Below are positions 22,415-34,070 of a stretch of 64,000 nt of DNA, piece by piece. The DNA comes from Psococerastis gibbosa (taxonomy: Eukaryota; Arthropoda; Insecta; Psocodea; Psocidae): the NCBI GenBank assembly GCA_963971405.1, contig OZ020488.1:8869261-8933260 (forward strand). The letters are read 5' to 3'. A program made the position numbers and the translations under genes. The notes beneath the pieces were generated by a model. That model searched no databases and was not told the origin of the DNA. It was given only the letters and a program-made list of their open reading frames with translations. How positions within the stretch are numbered: the first letter of the stretch is position 1; each line of letters begins with the position of its first letter.

Positions 22415-23332
22415 AGTATTGTGCCATCCATCAAACAATTTACTTATCAATATTGTCGTCAATTTCGCTTCCCCAATGTAGTATATTTATTAATTATCAT
22501 CAGAACCATCCTGACAACATAGAATAAATTATAGAATTAATATTCGGAAGAGTCAGGCTTGACCGCACCTGACACGCGGGTGACAAAGTACCTACTGAAA
22601 ACAATGAAATTGTCAAATCTGTTTCGAAGCATAATACAGTATGTTTGCAACAAATGTACTTTTACCAAAGGAAAGAAAACATCTCCCTCTAAAATGACGT
22701 CAACTAACCACAATTTACACAAGACGGAAAAAGAGGGGCTGACTTCGAAGAGTCTTACGCAAACAGAGTGAACATATACTGGTATTTTCCCAAAGTTGTA
22801 AGACGAGCATAGAGCTAACAAGTGCTTGCTTGGCTCACTTCTTGGTAAGCTAAGGGGTATTTGCCGTTCGCATCACAATTCGTTTATCACTTTACTCCCT
22901 GAGCTGTCAAGTTGATGTTCCCTTTGTGCGAGAGACCCACGTGCCCCCCGAGAAATTTGCACTTTTCGCATGCTGCAACGTCACATTTTCTCACAACTTC
23001 TACTCTTCTTTGCCTTGCTTTGCATGCAACAATTTATGTAGTGAGGCCAGAAGGCTGGAATAACAAAAAAAGGGAGGGGGGGCGTTGTAGTTCTTATAGT
23101 ATACTTGGGTCCACTCGAATTTCCTTAGAAATTGTAATTATAGGTTCTTCTTCTTCTTCTCTCCTGCACTGAAGTATTATGTTTATAATAAAAATACAAA
23201 AATCTGCGGGCCCCCAAGTTAATACAATTGTCGGAGTAATAATAATAATATTAATTCACTTCACTTTTTCCTTGTCCAGTAACCCCGGGCAAGGTGTAAT
23301 ATATTTAAACATTTAAATATTTTATCAACATA
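22415..23332. other. AT-rich spacer, nothing recognised
   Basis: The minus frame 22537-22821 (94 codons) and the plus frame 22559-22771 overlap in opposite directions. Neither has a domain I know. Confidence 0.4.
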
Positions 23333-24484
23333 AGTAGATAGAGAAAATGAGTAATTTCATGGTAAATAATTTTCGGGAACAAACCTACAGAGGCAACTGA
23401 AGAGGTCAATCGGATACATTCATGAAATTGTTCGTATTCGATTTAAAAAAATGTAGCCTAATTTATTTTTATTTTTTTTCAACAGAAACATGTAAAAAAC
23501 GATTCAGGAAGGTTCGGGAAAATACTAAACCCAATGAAAACGCTTTCTTTTTTCCTTATTTCAAATAAATAAATCTTACCTTACCTCTGACAACGACAGC
23601 AGGTGAGATTTTAGTGATTTCTCGAAACTTATCAAACCTTTTTACAATGTTTTCGTTTATATTAGTGTTTAGACTTTAGATCCTATTTTAGTCGGGCTAG
23701 GCAATAACAGTGTCACGCTTCGAATAATTCTAATTCCGGACCTTATGCGATTAGCGTATTCTGAGTGGACTTCTGTGAGGGCAATTATACAGTTCTAGAT
23801 TGTAGTACACAACTTACGAGTATATTGAGCATACGCAATATTTAGTAGGTAAAAGAGGCAACATAATTACTTACGGGACTTCATAACATAAATAATATAT
23901 AAGACGTTTTTTTGGGAATGCAACCAGTCCGTTTTTGTTACCCTTTTGAATACCTAAAACGTACCTGAAGGTAGAAATCATCGGTAGAAAGGTTCCCCAG
24001 AAAAATTATTTTTTAGTCATTTTTCATGAAAATTGAGTTACTTTTATTTTTTTTACCCCCAGAGGCAAACCATCAAGGGTCAAGCGACCCACGCATTTTG
24101 TTAACATTAATAACGACTACAATATATGTGAATTTAAAAGAAATCGTTGCAGCCGTTTTTGAGAAATAAATTTTTTAGACGCTTTTTTGGATTTTTTTGA
24201 GAATAGACCCCCCCCCCCCTTTGGAGTTAGCCCAAAATCAATTGGTCACGAGGTATGATTTTTGAAAACCTATACGCAAAATTTCATTAAAATCGGCTGA
24301 GTAGTTTGCCCGGAAATTGATGAACAGACAGACAGACATTCAGACAGAGCGACGGACAGACATTTCGTAAAAACCACTTTTTTGGATTTCTGGGACCTCA
24401 AAACGTGTAAATACGCTGAAATCTCGGAATCGAAAATTTCGACCATCACAAAGCTTTCCTTATACTACGTATAAATTGGAAAGC
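23333..24484 (+). mobile_element. repeat family G, copy 3, interrupted
   Basis: A 5' piece (23333-23374, agagaaaatgagtaatttca) is separated from the 3' two-thirds (from about 23905, tttttttgggaatgcaacc, to aattggaaagcaa at 24484) by the duplicated segment 23375-23888. About 200 bp of G present in copy 2 are missing at the break, so a deletion accompanied the event. Confidence 0.65.
23375..23888 (+). repeat. ~500-bp duplicated segment, copy 2
   Basis: Second copy of 20468-20950, sitting inside family G copy 3. It differs mainly by small insertions. No clear target duplication or TIR at the ends. Confidence 0.75.
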
Positions 24485-26560
24485 AATAATAATAATAATA
24501 GTTTTAATAATAACAATAATAAAAAATGTGCTTATTTCCTTCCACCACAATAGTACAATACAATGTATCGTGAAGTTTTTGAGTTAGTGACCTCAATGTG
24601 AAATATAATAATATTTATCTCGTATTTTTTGTTTTAGCTACTTATTGTCATCTTTAAGGAGCATGCCATTTGTAGGTGTCACTACTTTATGTTCTCAAAA
24701 TGGATAGTGTACTGTGCGGGCCGTATTACCCATAGAATAATATTTACTATAGAATGCTAGTCGGTATAGAACCGTCTGTGATTCCAAATAGGGAAATCAC
24801 ATGAGCCGATTCACAAACTATTTGCGTCCCAATCAAATTAATTTATTAAGAAACAATTGTGAGTGTATTCCAACGTTCTATAAAACTTGGCCTACTATTG
24901 GCTGCCTGTTTTGAAGTCAACATTCATACTCAAAACAAAAACAACGCAGCAGTAATGAGTGGGTTTTTGATTAACACAAATGATAAAAATTATTTATTAT
25001 TTCTATCTCTACAGCAATGTCTACTTTACTAATAAAATAAGTTCAGTTGTTGGATTGAAAACTTCACACTATACTACACATTATGTAAAGTAACTACAAT
25101 AATACTTCTAAAAGGTAAGTTAGTAATTTATATTCAACCCACAATAGCTTTAATTCTTCTTAAAATGTTGTATGTGTTGCATTGTTGCCGTCTTGTAGCC
25201 AAATTAATTCCCTTAACATACCCCCCAAACACACCTGAGTACAACAAGTTACTGTACAGCCTACGAGAAACATTTTTAAGCCTTTTCATGCATGGGGCTT
25301 GCGAAGTAATAATTTGTGACAGTGATTTCCCTCTATGGGCCCACTGCAGTATGCATTAACTAAAACAAAATAGGTTGTCTTATTTTAATTGGTATGCATC
25401 GGTAGGCTAATATTATTGACATTTTCAGGGCAACAGATTTCGAGGAACAGGAGCAGAGGAGGCGTCTCGTCCCACCAGAGAAAATGTTGAAGCAAGGAAA
25501 TTCGAGTGGAAACTTTAAGGCAATGCAAGACAATTCCTTCCAGAAGGAAAAAGTCAAAGATATTAGTTGTGTTCCTTCGATCCTCTTCACTGTAAACTAC
25601 TGTATATTTGTTATTACATTAATGTTATTGCATTATGCTGTACTTTAAAAGCCTTTTTCATGGAACTCACCTTGAGTTTTCACTTGTCAACCATGGCTTA
25701 CAGAGTCAAAATGAAGGGAACATGGTGGGTATCACCGTATTGCGTTAGTGGGGAACTACCTGTCTGAATAAATAGGGGTTGTAAAAATGTCCAATACATG
25801 GTATACTGTGATAATATGCCTAATGAACACGACGCAAAGACGTTTGTTGCCACTTTCCTCATACGGGGTTTTGGTTTAAAATGTTAAATCCCCAGTGACC
25901 TGTACGAAAAGGCCCTAATGAATGCTTGTAACGTAAATACAGTACTCTTTCTAAATTCATGTTGGAACATAATTTGAAGTATTGTATGTGATACTTCCAT
26001 ACATTAATACATACTGCGTAGGATACCACGAGCATTTTTTTTTTAAATATTCAATGACCATTGTACTGTAGATAGGCCTAGGTGTGCGAATGATACAAAA
26101 AACTAGTTTGTTTCATTAAATTTGGGTCATTATGGATTTATCAATATGAAACGACACATTAAATTGATATTGACTACTACATTTCAATTTTTAAATTTGT
26201 GCTGGAGACATCCAAGCGCTACCAAGTGGCCAAAATCCGAAAGTGGGACGCAAATATTTTGTAACTTCGATCCTGTGATTTCACGAAAAAAATCACAAAG
26301 CCCTGAAATACTGCATCCTATATATAAGCACAAGGATGCCAGTCTGGTTATTTCGATTGGCAGGCTATTTTATTACCACACTGCTGTGTTTACCATATAA
26401 AACAAAATAGGGCTGTTGAAGCCACCCTGTGGCACGCCCAGAGATATTAGCTGAATAATTAAGTGAATACAAGAGCTTGTTTGTTTACTATTCAATGTTG
26501 ATATTAAACACGAGTTGACAAGCTATCGAGAACTCGGTAACCTGACATTAATAACAACGC
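24485..26560. other. AT-rich spacer, nothing recognised
   Basis: A short aat run follows family G at 24485. Frames at 25165-25359, 25360-25590, 25567-25767 and 26122-26400 show no known domain and no codon-like pattern. This is the longest stretch without visible mobile-element relics. Confidence 0.45.
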
Positions 26561-26566
26561 GTCCGA

Positions 26567-27130
26567 CATCAAAGGAGCGGTAGGGAAATTTGACAGGGTT
26601 CCCATTTCCCTCCCCCATCTTACCGTATAGCCGACGGTTTCACTTCACCCACACCTTCCCAACCTAACAATTCGTTACTTCCATGCATAGAGTTGAAATA
26701 TCTAGACTTCTGTTGAATTTCAATGCGCCATATTAATTCATTAATCCGGTTGAACGGGCTTTTTCAAGGACGTCCGCGAAACTGCGAGCAGTGTTGCCAT
26801 GCGACAGCGCGCCAGGCATCAAAGGAGCGGCAGGGAAATTTGACAGGGTTCCCATTTCTCTCCCCCATCTTACCGTATAGCCGACGGTTTCACTTCTCCC
26901 ACACCTTCCCAACCTAACAATTTGTTACTTCCATGCATAGAGTTTAAATATCTAGACTTCTGTTGAATTTCAATGCGCCACATTAGCCTAATTCATTAAT
27001 CCGGTTGAACGGGGTTGTAGTCGTAATAGAGGCTTTTTCAAGGACGTCGGCGAAACTGCGAGCAGTGTTGCCATGCGACAGCGCGTCAGGCATCAAAGAA
27101 GCGGTAGGGAAATTTGACGGGATTGCCAAT
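26567..27130 (+). repeat. three-copy ~250-bp tandem repeat
   Basis: catcaaaggagcgg starts units at 26567 and 26817; a third, catcaaagaagcgg, is at 27091. Periods are 250 and 274; the extra 24 bp come from two small insertions near 26985 and 27014. The third unit is only partial before it decays. No coding capacity. Confidence 0.85.
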
Positions 27131-27170
27131 TTTAACCCGCATCTTAGCCTATAGCCGTAGGTTGTACTTC

Positions 27171-27385
27171 GGTTGGACTTACATTGCCTGCTGTGTATAG
27201 CCATTAAAGGCAAAGGGTTTCATAGTCATCAAACAATTAGGGTGGAGCCCATTGTCAGGGGAAGGGGGCGACATTTCAGGACTGGGTGCTACTACTCCCA
27301 TCATTTGGCTGCTCCCAAATTGTTCGATGACTATGCGGTCCATGCCTCTAATGACTATTAACACAGGAGACAATGTAAGTCCAAC
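27171..27385. mobile_element. foldback MITE-like element, ~215 bp
   Basis: Arms of about 80 bp: left gttggacttacattgcctgc, catagtcatcaaacaatt; right caattgttcgatgactatg in the reverse sense, then caatgtaagtccaac. The G-rich centre is ggggaagggggcgac. No target duplication seen. Frames on both strands (27173-27373) are products of the inverted repeat. Confidence 0.6.
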
Positions 27386-27523
27386 TAACCCTTTGTTAAA
27401 ATTAAATAAATTTCTAAATTCAGGTTAATTTATGGTGTTAAATAGAGTAACAAAACCGAACAGGTTGCTTTCCCAATCAAAGTTTGGTTTTAAATAAATA
27501 TATAATGACTTTTTTGTTCTATT

Positions 27524-27715
27524 ACTAAGTCAACCTAGTGGAGTTAGAGCTATAAAACCCTCTCTGACACTCAACTAGGAAAGCCCGGGACCGCCTGCTT
27601 TACATGCCCTCCGAAGCATGGCCAGAAAATGAAATTAGTGTAGGACTCGAACCAACAACCTTTCGGGTGAAAGTCAGAGTCTGTTCCACTACTCTATACG
27701 TCCTGATTAATATTT
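27524..27715 (-). mobile_element. SINE S1, near full-length reference copy
   Basis: In reverse: a tRNA-like head with gagtagtggaac (A-box region), tgactttcacccgaaaggtt and the B box GGTTCGAGTCC. Then follow the body cttcggagggcatgtaaagc, aggcggtcccgggc and agttgagtgtcagagagg, and the 3' part taactccactaggttg acttagtaatagaac. About 190 bp. The B box and the head's spacing support tRNA-derived, Pol III-transcribed origin. Other copies: 5030, 13200, 27824, 28115, 28690, 51185, 63355. Confidence 0.8.
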
Positions 27716-27795
27716 GATACATGTTTTGATTAAAAACACTTAAAAAAACATTATGGATAATTCATGCTCCATTACATTGAATTCCTTAAAATAAA

Positions 27796-28253
27796 TAAAA
27801 TAAAAAATAAATAAGGACTTTTTGTTGCTTCTATTACTAAGCCAACCTAGCGGAGTTAGGGCTACAAAGCCCTCTCTTACACTCAACTTCCTTGTCATTA
27901 CTACTGTGCTGTATTACAATATTATATTGGTTTACCCGTTCTTGACTGTGGAATCTTCCCAGCATTGATCAATTTAGTGCATTCGGATGGGAAATGTTGA
28001 GGCAACCGAAATTTAACCCTAGGACAATTATTTACCATGGAACTACTCATATTATCTATCTCGGTACAGTCTACACCAATTGATAAATAAGAAACTTCAC
28101 ACTGGCTACATTTTCGGGGCATGCTTCGGAGGGCATGTAAAGCAGGCGGTCCCGGGCCTTCCTAGTTGAGTGTAAGTGGGCTTTATGGCCCTAACTCCGC
28201 TAGGTTGGCTTAGTAATAGAAAAATTAAAAAGTCCTTATTTATTTGTTTATTT
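27796..28253. repeat. inverted pair of SINE S1 3' parts
   Basis: Left arm aaataaggactttttgttgc then ctattactaagccaacctag (27796-27888); right arm agttgagtgtaag ... ggcttagtaatagaaa ... aaaaagtccttattt (28165-28250). The arms are about 80 bp with ~220 bp of unrelated sequence, and even the flanking aataaggactttt is mirrored. Either two opposed SINEs share target sequence, or an inverted duplication occurred. Confidence 0.65.
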
Positions 28254-28689
28254 AAACCATGCACGGGTTCACTCGTACCTGTCCTTTAATATAAATAAAG
28301 ATAAAAATCACCGATGATAATCAGCTGTCTAGATATTGTGCGTCTATGCTACTTCCGGCGCCACAGAAATGTTTCGTGTGACTATATTTCCGCGTTTCAG
28401 GAGGTCTCAATTGCGGTTTAATATTTCGACATGTGCTCTCCTTCCTGCGTCATTAAGGCGAAATTCTATATTTTGGTTTATAAGGTTTGGGGTTTGTGCA
28501 AAATTTTGACTGTGCTTGTGAAAATGTTTCAGTTGCTGAGTTCACAATTGTACGAGAGGGGCTATACAAGGTGCGTTATGAAAGCTCCTACTGCTCGGAG
28601 CGAACTAAGACCGGGCGCATTTGTAGAGGAAGACCCCTCCCCCCCCCCAAATTATCCGACTAGTCCGAACACGCTGTAAATAACCATGT

Positions 28690-28892
28690 ACATACGGACT
28701 CTGATCTTCACCCGAAAGGTTGTTGGTTCGAGTCCTACACTTCCTACATTCTCTGGCCATGCTTCGGAGGGCATGTAAAGCAGGCGGTCCCGGGCCTTCT
28801 TAGTTGAGTGTAAGAGAGGGCTTTATAGCCCTAACTCCGCTAGGTTGGCTTAGTAATAGAACAAAAAGTCAATATTAATTTATTTATTTATG
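28690..28892 (+). mobile_element. SINE S1, forward copy
   Basis: tcacccgaaaggttgttggt precedes the B box GGTTCGAGTCC (28726), then come cttcggagggcatgtaaagc and gttggcttagtaatagaaca, and an atttattt-rich tail. The tRNA-like 5' end is truncated. Confidence 0.8.
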
Positions 28893-29326
28893 AACATTAC
28901 TTTCATTGCGCACCCTGCATGTATTTTCTGAACTACCATAAGATCTGATACGATTTGATCTTGTTGGTTTCTGGTGGATGCTGGACCAAAATTATGATCA
29001 GCTGACATCTGGCACTGGCTGTCACAAAAAGCCAATAAAAAAGTATTAATTGTAATTTTCTAATAAGGTAGTAGCTAGCTGCATTTACCCTTCTCCTCTA
29101 TACTGCATTAACTCAACCGGAAAATTATTTAAACTCCTTAAATACCATATTAAAACTAACCCACTCCAAATTGATGAAATAAATAAATATATAAAAAAAT
29201 GTGATATCCATATTGGCATGAAGTACTTGTGTACTCCGATGACAGTGGTACGCCTCTGAATGGCTTACCAATAGCACAGGAAGAATGACAATGGCTGCGC
29301 ATGGAATCCTGGCCGATCCATCCCTG
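28893..29326. other. AT-rich spacer, nothing recognised
   Basis: No gene or repeat seen. The minus frame 29125-29488 crosses into the G-tract element. Confidence 0.45.
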
Positions 29327-29595
29327 CAAGCTCGTACCAAGGGGGGGGGGCACAGGGGACATGTCCCCCCCCCCAAAAAAAAAATGGTCAGATTTACTGT
29401 TCTCCAAGTCCTGACGACCAAATGGCCAACAAGAGTACCAAGAAAATTGTTTTGTAAACGGTATCATCACCCATTTATTTATAGTCATTAATTGTTATCG
29501 TATACTTTTTACATCTTTTATTCGCGGTAGAAAGGGTTACAAAAATGATTTTTTGCCCCCCCCCCCCCTCAACTAAAATTCTGGATACGTGCTTG
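29327..29595. mobile_element. G-tract hAT-like MITE, 269 bp
   Basis: TIRs CAAGCTCGTACCA and TGGATACGTGCTTG, with G or C runs just inside each end (29341, 29367 and 29557). Flanking 8-mers catccctg and catcaata agree at 5 of 8, a possible decayed TSD. Confidence 0.5.
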
Positions 29596-30302
29596 CATCA
29601 ATATATGCAATAATGTACAGCAATTAATTAATCTCTGTTGACAAACAATTTGATATTTTAATTTTTAGTTCCTGTCAGTAAATTTACATTCAACGGAGTA
29701 AATTTAAGTATATTATTCTCGGAAGCACTTATTCCGGGATTAGTAATTTTTTAGGTTGGTGCTAAGCCTGCAGGTCTGACAATAAATGGCGTTTTGTAAT
29801 GATTAATGAGTAGCACGTGTACACAACAAGTTAAGATTGTTTACGACTTGCAGGCGCTGTGGAAAACTTAGCTTTTCAAAATTAATCATTTTTCTCTTTT
29901 AAAAGCGCACGAGGTAATTAGTCTTGAGCAGAAACATTAATAAGCAGCCTTTTTAAACACAAGTCATTCTTTTTCTCGTTTGCAAAATTTTTAATCAACC
30001 CTGCTGACCCAGCTGGGTTTGACGTGGCCCAATTTTTAACTGTTGGACTGTGACTCTGGTACATTTCAGTCAACAACGCGTTTTAAAATTTAATATTTCG
30101 TTTAAGAACATGCCTGCGTACAGCCAATCAGATCATTAGAATTTTGCGTTTAACCAATAAAAACGCTATGTCTCTTTTTATTTGAGGCGGTACCTAATTA
30201 TCCTAAGATGAAGTGAAGTGAAATTATTGATGGTATTTTTATGGACAGAGGCCTAACTGTAGTGTGATCTTTTGAACCTTACTCTGCCAACGACCCCATC
30301 GG
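29596..30302. other. AT-rich spacer, nothing recognised
   Basis: Nothing recognised. Confidence 0.45.
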
Positions 30303-30640
30303 TTATTAGACATTATTGGTATTGTTTCCGAATGAATTTCTAACCATTGACAAACTGGTTCTCTTCTCGATGTCAACCTACACCGATTACAAGTGCCAAT
30401 GGACGAGCTCAGACAGGCCTACCATTTGATGAAGCAGTAGAATCCGGGATGAAAGGCCGTGGTCGATCTGAAAGCGTACTTACAAACGTTTCGTCAGCGG
30501 TTGACATGTAGATAAATTCCTTATGAATTTTGGCGCACTAGAACATGGTATCTATGTCAACCCACACAGGCTATAAGCGGCTATGAACATTCTCCAACAT
30601 AATTTGAATTGACCCATTGCATCAGGTGTCATCAATGACC
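30303..30640 (+). repeat. interspersed repeat J, forward
   Basis: gacattattggtattgtttc, aaccattgacaaactggttc and gatgtcaacctacaccga match 47832-47960, with a second weaker unit near 30550 (atgtcaacccacacaggcta). Family limits not fixed. Confidence 0.5.
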
Positions 30641-32392
30641 ATCCAAGTTTGTGCATGAGTCTGAACAACCCTTCTTCTTCTTCTTCAACTTGATAAGCTA
30701 TTGTGAGACTGAACTGTAAACGTACAATGGAAATCTAAGCTACAGACTGTACACATTTATACGCTAGATAAAAAAGTTTGTCACCACATTAAAATGAACA
30801 CTACAGTGCAATATATTGTATATCAAGCCTAAGAAAATCTCATAGACGCAATATTTGCAATCCTTACGCGTTTGACACTTGGAAAGTTGCGAAAGTGCCC
30901 TAGAACCTATGCTTGGGCCCATAACAAATATTATAGGACCCGCCTCAATAAAAGCTAACACAAAAGAGCACTGGCGTTTATGAGCGATCCATAAAAAGGG
31001 CATAAAAATCATGAACGGTTAGACTTAGATAAAGCCTAGCAGAAACTGGTCCAAATCTTTGTCAGCCATTTCGTGTCTCCCCTCTACTTGCCTTTTGAAT
31101 TTTAATAGCGATCGGCTCGAGGTGATTTATTCAACTTTTCTTTCTCTATGCCTACCTCACAATCTTTTCCTGTCTGGGTTTAATCAGTGTCTGGATTTAT
31201 GCACTTTCACTTAGTTTTTTACATTCGGAACTATGGAACTTCAATGGTTTCCTACTACCATTATTTCGCGCCAATGTTTTTTTTCTTCCGTTCCACAACC
31301 TGTCTCTCCACCAACGTTTTGCAAACCCTTCGGGCGACCCTAAACATTTAGCTATGTTCACTTAGATCAACAGTTGAAGCATAATTTTATTAGTCTTCTT
31401 TTACTTTTGAGGACAGTAGACTATATTTATATGGTTACCTCAGATTCACCTTGACCTGGGAATCTGGGGAATCATACGACAAGACGATTGTTGCAAAGTA
31501 GCAACTAACAACTAAGTCAGAATTTCGAAGATAAGCGAGTCTGAAAGCAAGAAAGAAAGAAGAGAGACGAAAGAAAGATAATTGTCTATGTTTTTCACGT
31601 GGGCGAATTTTGGGCTTTACAATTTCCCCATAATAAATAATAAAGGCTGTACAGTATACCTACTATTACAAATTTAAATGAAAAATAAATTAAAAACTTA
31701 AACTAAAAATTTAAACTCAAATGTCATTTACACACCATTCATTCAACATTGCGATTAATCTTAAAAAAAATAATAAAAAATAATTAAAAAAAACATACAT
31801 ATACAGTATATATATACATATTTTTTTTATTTTTAAGTTAGGCGCTCTGCCAGACCCCAACCCTTCTCAGAGTGTTCCGAAGAGGAGGGTTGACATTAGA
31901 AATTTTATGACGAGAGAGAGGTGACCCTCTCGTCATTTCCGAGGAGGTGTTGCAGAGTGAGAGGGAGCGACAGAAGGGCTCTGGGACCAGCGTAACTGGG
32001 GTACAGTATATACTGTACGTATAAAATAGCAGTGACAAAGACCCTTAAATTTTTCTCTTTTCATTTCTCATAGGGTCCTGCAGACAGTTTCCAAGCCTAA
32101 CCAATGCGTGGATTGGAAAGGATAATTTATTTCTTCTCTAGTGTTCCGGGCGTTCTCGACTACCTTTTCTATGAAAAAAATACACTATTTCATAACTTTC
32201 CCATTTTTAAAGGGGGTCTGAATTTTGTCGCAGGTCCACCACTGAGTGGCATGTAAAACATTACTCTCAAAAGGTTTTTAACCAGAGCGAAACTGCATAT
32301 TGTAGGCTAAGTAAGTTGAATTTCACGCGAAATTTTGATTGTAGTGTAAAACCTTAACGACCCAGAAGATACTCCCTATATAATAGTTGAAA
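30641..32392. other. AT-rich spacer with one short hairpin
   Basis: A 10-bp stem hairpin atgacgagag ... ctctcgtcat lies at about 31907-31936. Frames at 30764-31012 and 31838-32038 have no recognised homology. Confidence 0.45.
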
Positions 32393-32400
32393 TAATAACA

Positions 32401-32532
32401 CAAAAGAGCTGCAGCCAAAATTTTTTATCAGGGGGGGGGGTCCATCTTAAGTCACCTCCATTCTATCCAGTGTACGCTGCAAATATTTTGGGGGAGAGTC
32501 CAGACCCCCTGGACCCCGTGGCTACGTTCTTG
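32401..32532. mobile_element. G-tract MITE, 132 bp, decayed ends
   Basis: Interior ccattctatccagtgtacgc plus a G-rich block matches the element at 43-190. The right end GTGGCTACGTTCTTG fits the family TIR. The left end caaaagagctgcagcca is a poor match, and there is no TSD. Confidence 0.55.
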
Positions 32533-33671
32533 GAACACAGTTCAGTCACTGTCGGGTAAGGATTTTATAAAATTTTTGTTCAGAGACTTATGGATCCCTA
32601 AACATTTTTATTTGTTCAAAAGCCCAGCTGGTGGTAAAGTTTCTCAACTCCACCCCCAAGTCAAAAGTTTCGGTCATCGTCGTAAATAAGTCTTAAGGAG
32701 CCGAAAATGTTGACTAAGAACCTAGGTAAATGGTCCGTTCCGCAGTGGGAGACCACCTCTTCTCACGGAACATTAATTACCAAAGGAATCCCCGGATGCT
32801 GCTGATACAGCGCTGAACATTTCTATGGTAATGAGTCTCAGCTACTTTTTACACCCCCTTCCCCCATTTCTGCCATCATCATAGAAGGTTTCCAGTCCAA
32901 CGACTTTCTCTGAGAATAAAATGAAGCCATTCAATAGATGTGATTGGTTATAGAAACAGGCGAGACTGGCGGGCCCCTGGTTGAATTAAATTGTTCCCCT
33001 CGCTTTAGACGATTAATTTATTATTGATTATAAACAAATTAATATATTTGTTTACCTTTTTTCTTGTACAATTTCTTATTAATGTGGTTCATAGGGGCAC
33101 CTTTGGGCAATCTCGTGATGGGCCCTTCAATCTAATCCTAAAATTACTAAAATTAAATTAAAATTGAGAAAATGTTGAAGTTTAAAAAATTACAATTAAA
33201 GAATAAAACTGATTACAAAGTGAACAAATTAATTTAAATTAACACGTAGTAGCCTTAGTTGGCATTCATTTGGTTCCTTATTGTTTCTGTAATACTTTGG
33301 AGGTTTTGCGAAGAATAACAATTAAATTTGCGTTTTAACAGTTGTATTGGCACAACTAGTTAGTTGGAACAACTAGTGAGTGGGTATGGAATACCTCCAG
33401 TAAAACGGCGGGTCAAGTCTTACGTAATCTGCGGAAGTATCTTGCGCTATTGAATCTATGTTATATACAATGGATCGAGCGAGAACAAATATAAATAAAC
33501 TAAAAAAATCATTCCCCCCCCCTTTTTTTACATTTCGGGAGGGGCTTCAGCCCCCAAAGCCCCCTCCCTGGCTCCGTGCATGGGACTAGTTGAGATAAGA
33601 TAACGAACGATAACCCGAGATACCAGTCGTAACCTATGGGTAAGAGACATGGGTTATGACTCGGAGGGGCA
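32533..33671. other. AT-rich spacer, nothing recognised
   Basis: A C run and ccctccctggctccgtgc near 33516-33580 could be one end of another G-tract MITE; no partner end found. The minus frame 33509-33730 overlaps the LINE end below and is spurious. Confidence 0.45.
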
Positions 33672-33948
33672 TGGAGCTGCTTGAAAAGTGGGAGCCTAAG
33701 ATACTCCGAAAGGTGTATGGACCAGTGCAAAATCAGGGAGAGTGGGAGGAATAGAGAGAGTGGTGTACCCGTAGAAAAGATCTGAAAGAGCTGTACGCGA
33801 TCTACCGAGAGCCTACGATAGAAGCCGAAATTAAGAGAGCGCGCACGCTAGGGCACGTGCAACGATTGCCAGACAATAAGGCTACAAGAACAGCCAAGAA
33901 CACAAGGTGCCCAAAGGAAGAAGACGAGGATTGGTCAGTTTGGTGCAC
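33672..33948 (+). pseudogene. RTE-like LINE C-terminal fragment
   Basis: Starting at the ATG 33672, the frame gives LLEKWEPKILRKVYGPVQ, then a TAG stop, and continues RRKDLKELYAIYREPTIEAE, IKRARTLGHVQRLPDNKATR. That is the order of the RTE-type tail (ER.ILR.IYGP ... N.EL..LY.EP.I...IK..RL.W.GHV.RM...R), with one stop. It ends abruptly at the hairpin at 33949 where the GRPR.RW part should follow. Inactive. Confidence 0.75.
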
Positions 33949-34070
33949 GGTTCCCAGAAATGGAGGTTTCTCTATAAACATGGAGGGTTCTTGAGTGCCT
34001 TGGAGTTTTTTCCCTCCAAGGCACTCAAAAACCCTCCATATTTAGAGGGAAACCTCCATTTCTGGGAACC
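33949..34070. repeat. near-perfect 122-bp hairpin
   Basis: Left arm ggttcccagaaatggaggtt ... tgagtgccttggag and right arm ctccaaggcactca ... aacctccatttctgggaacc pair over about 55 bp with only a few mismatches and a loop of roughly 10. Such stems can be foldback MITEs or small-RNA precursors. The sequence alone does not decide. Confidence 0.8.

Noticed and set aside
27640-27700. Candidate tRNA gene on the minus strand
   Set aside because: B box and arms are tRNA-like, but no complete cloverleaf with an acceptor stem; it belongs to the repeated SINE S1.
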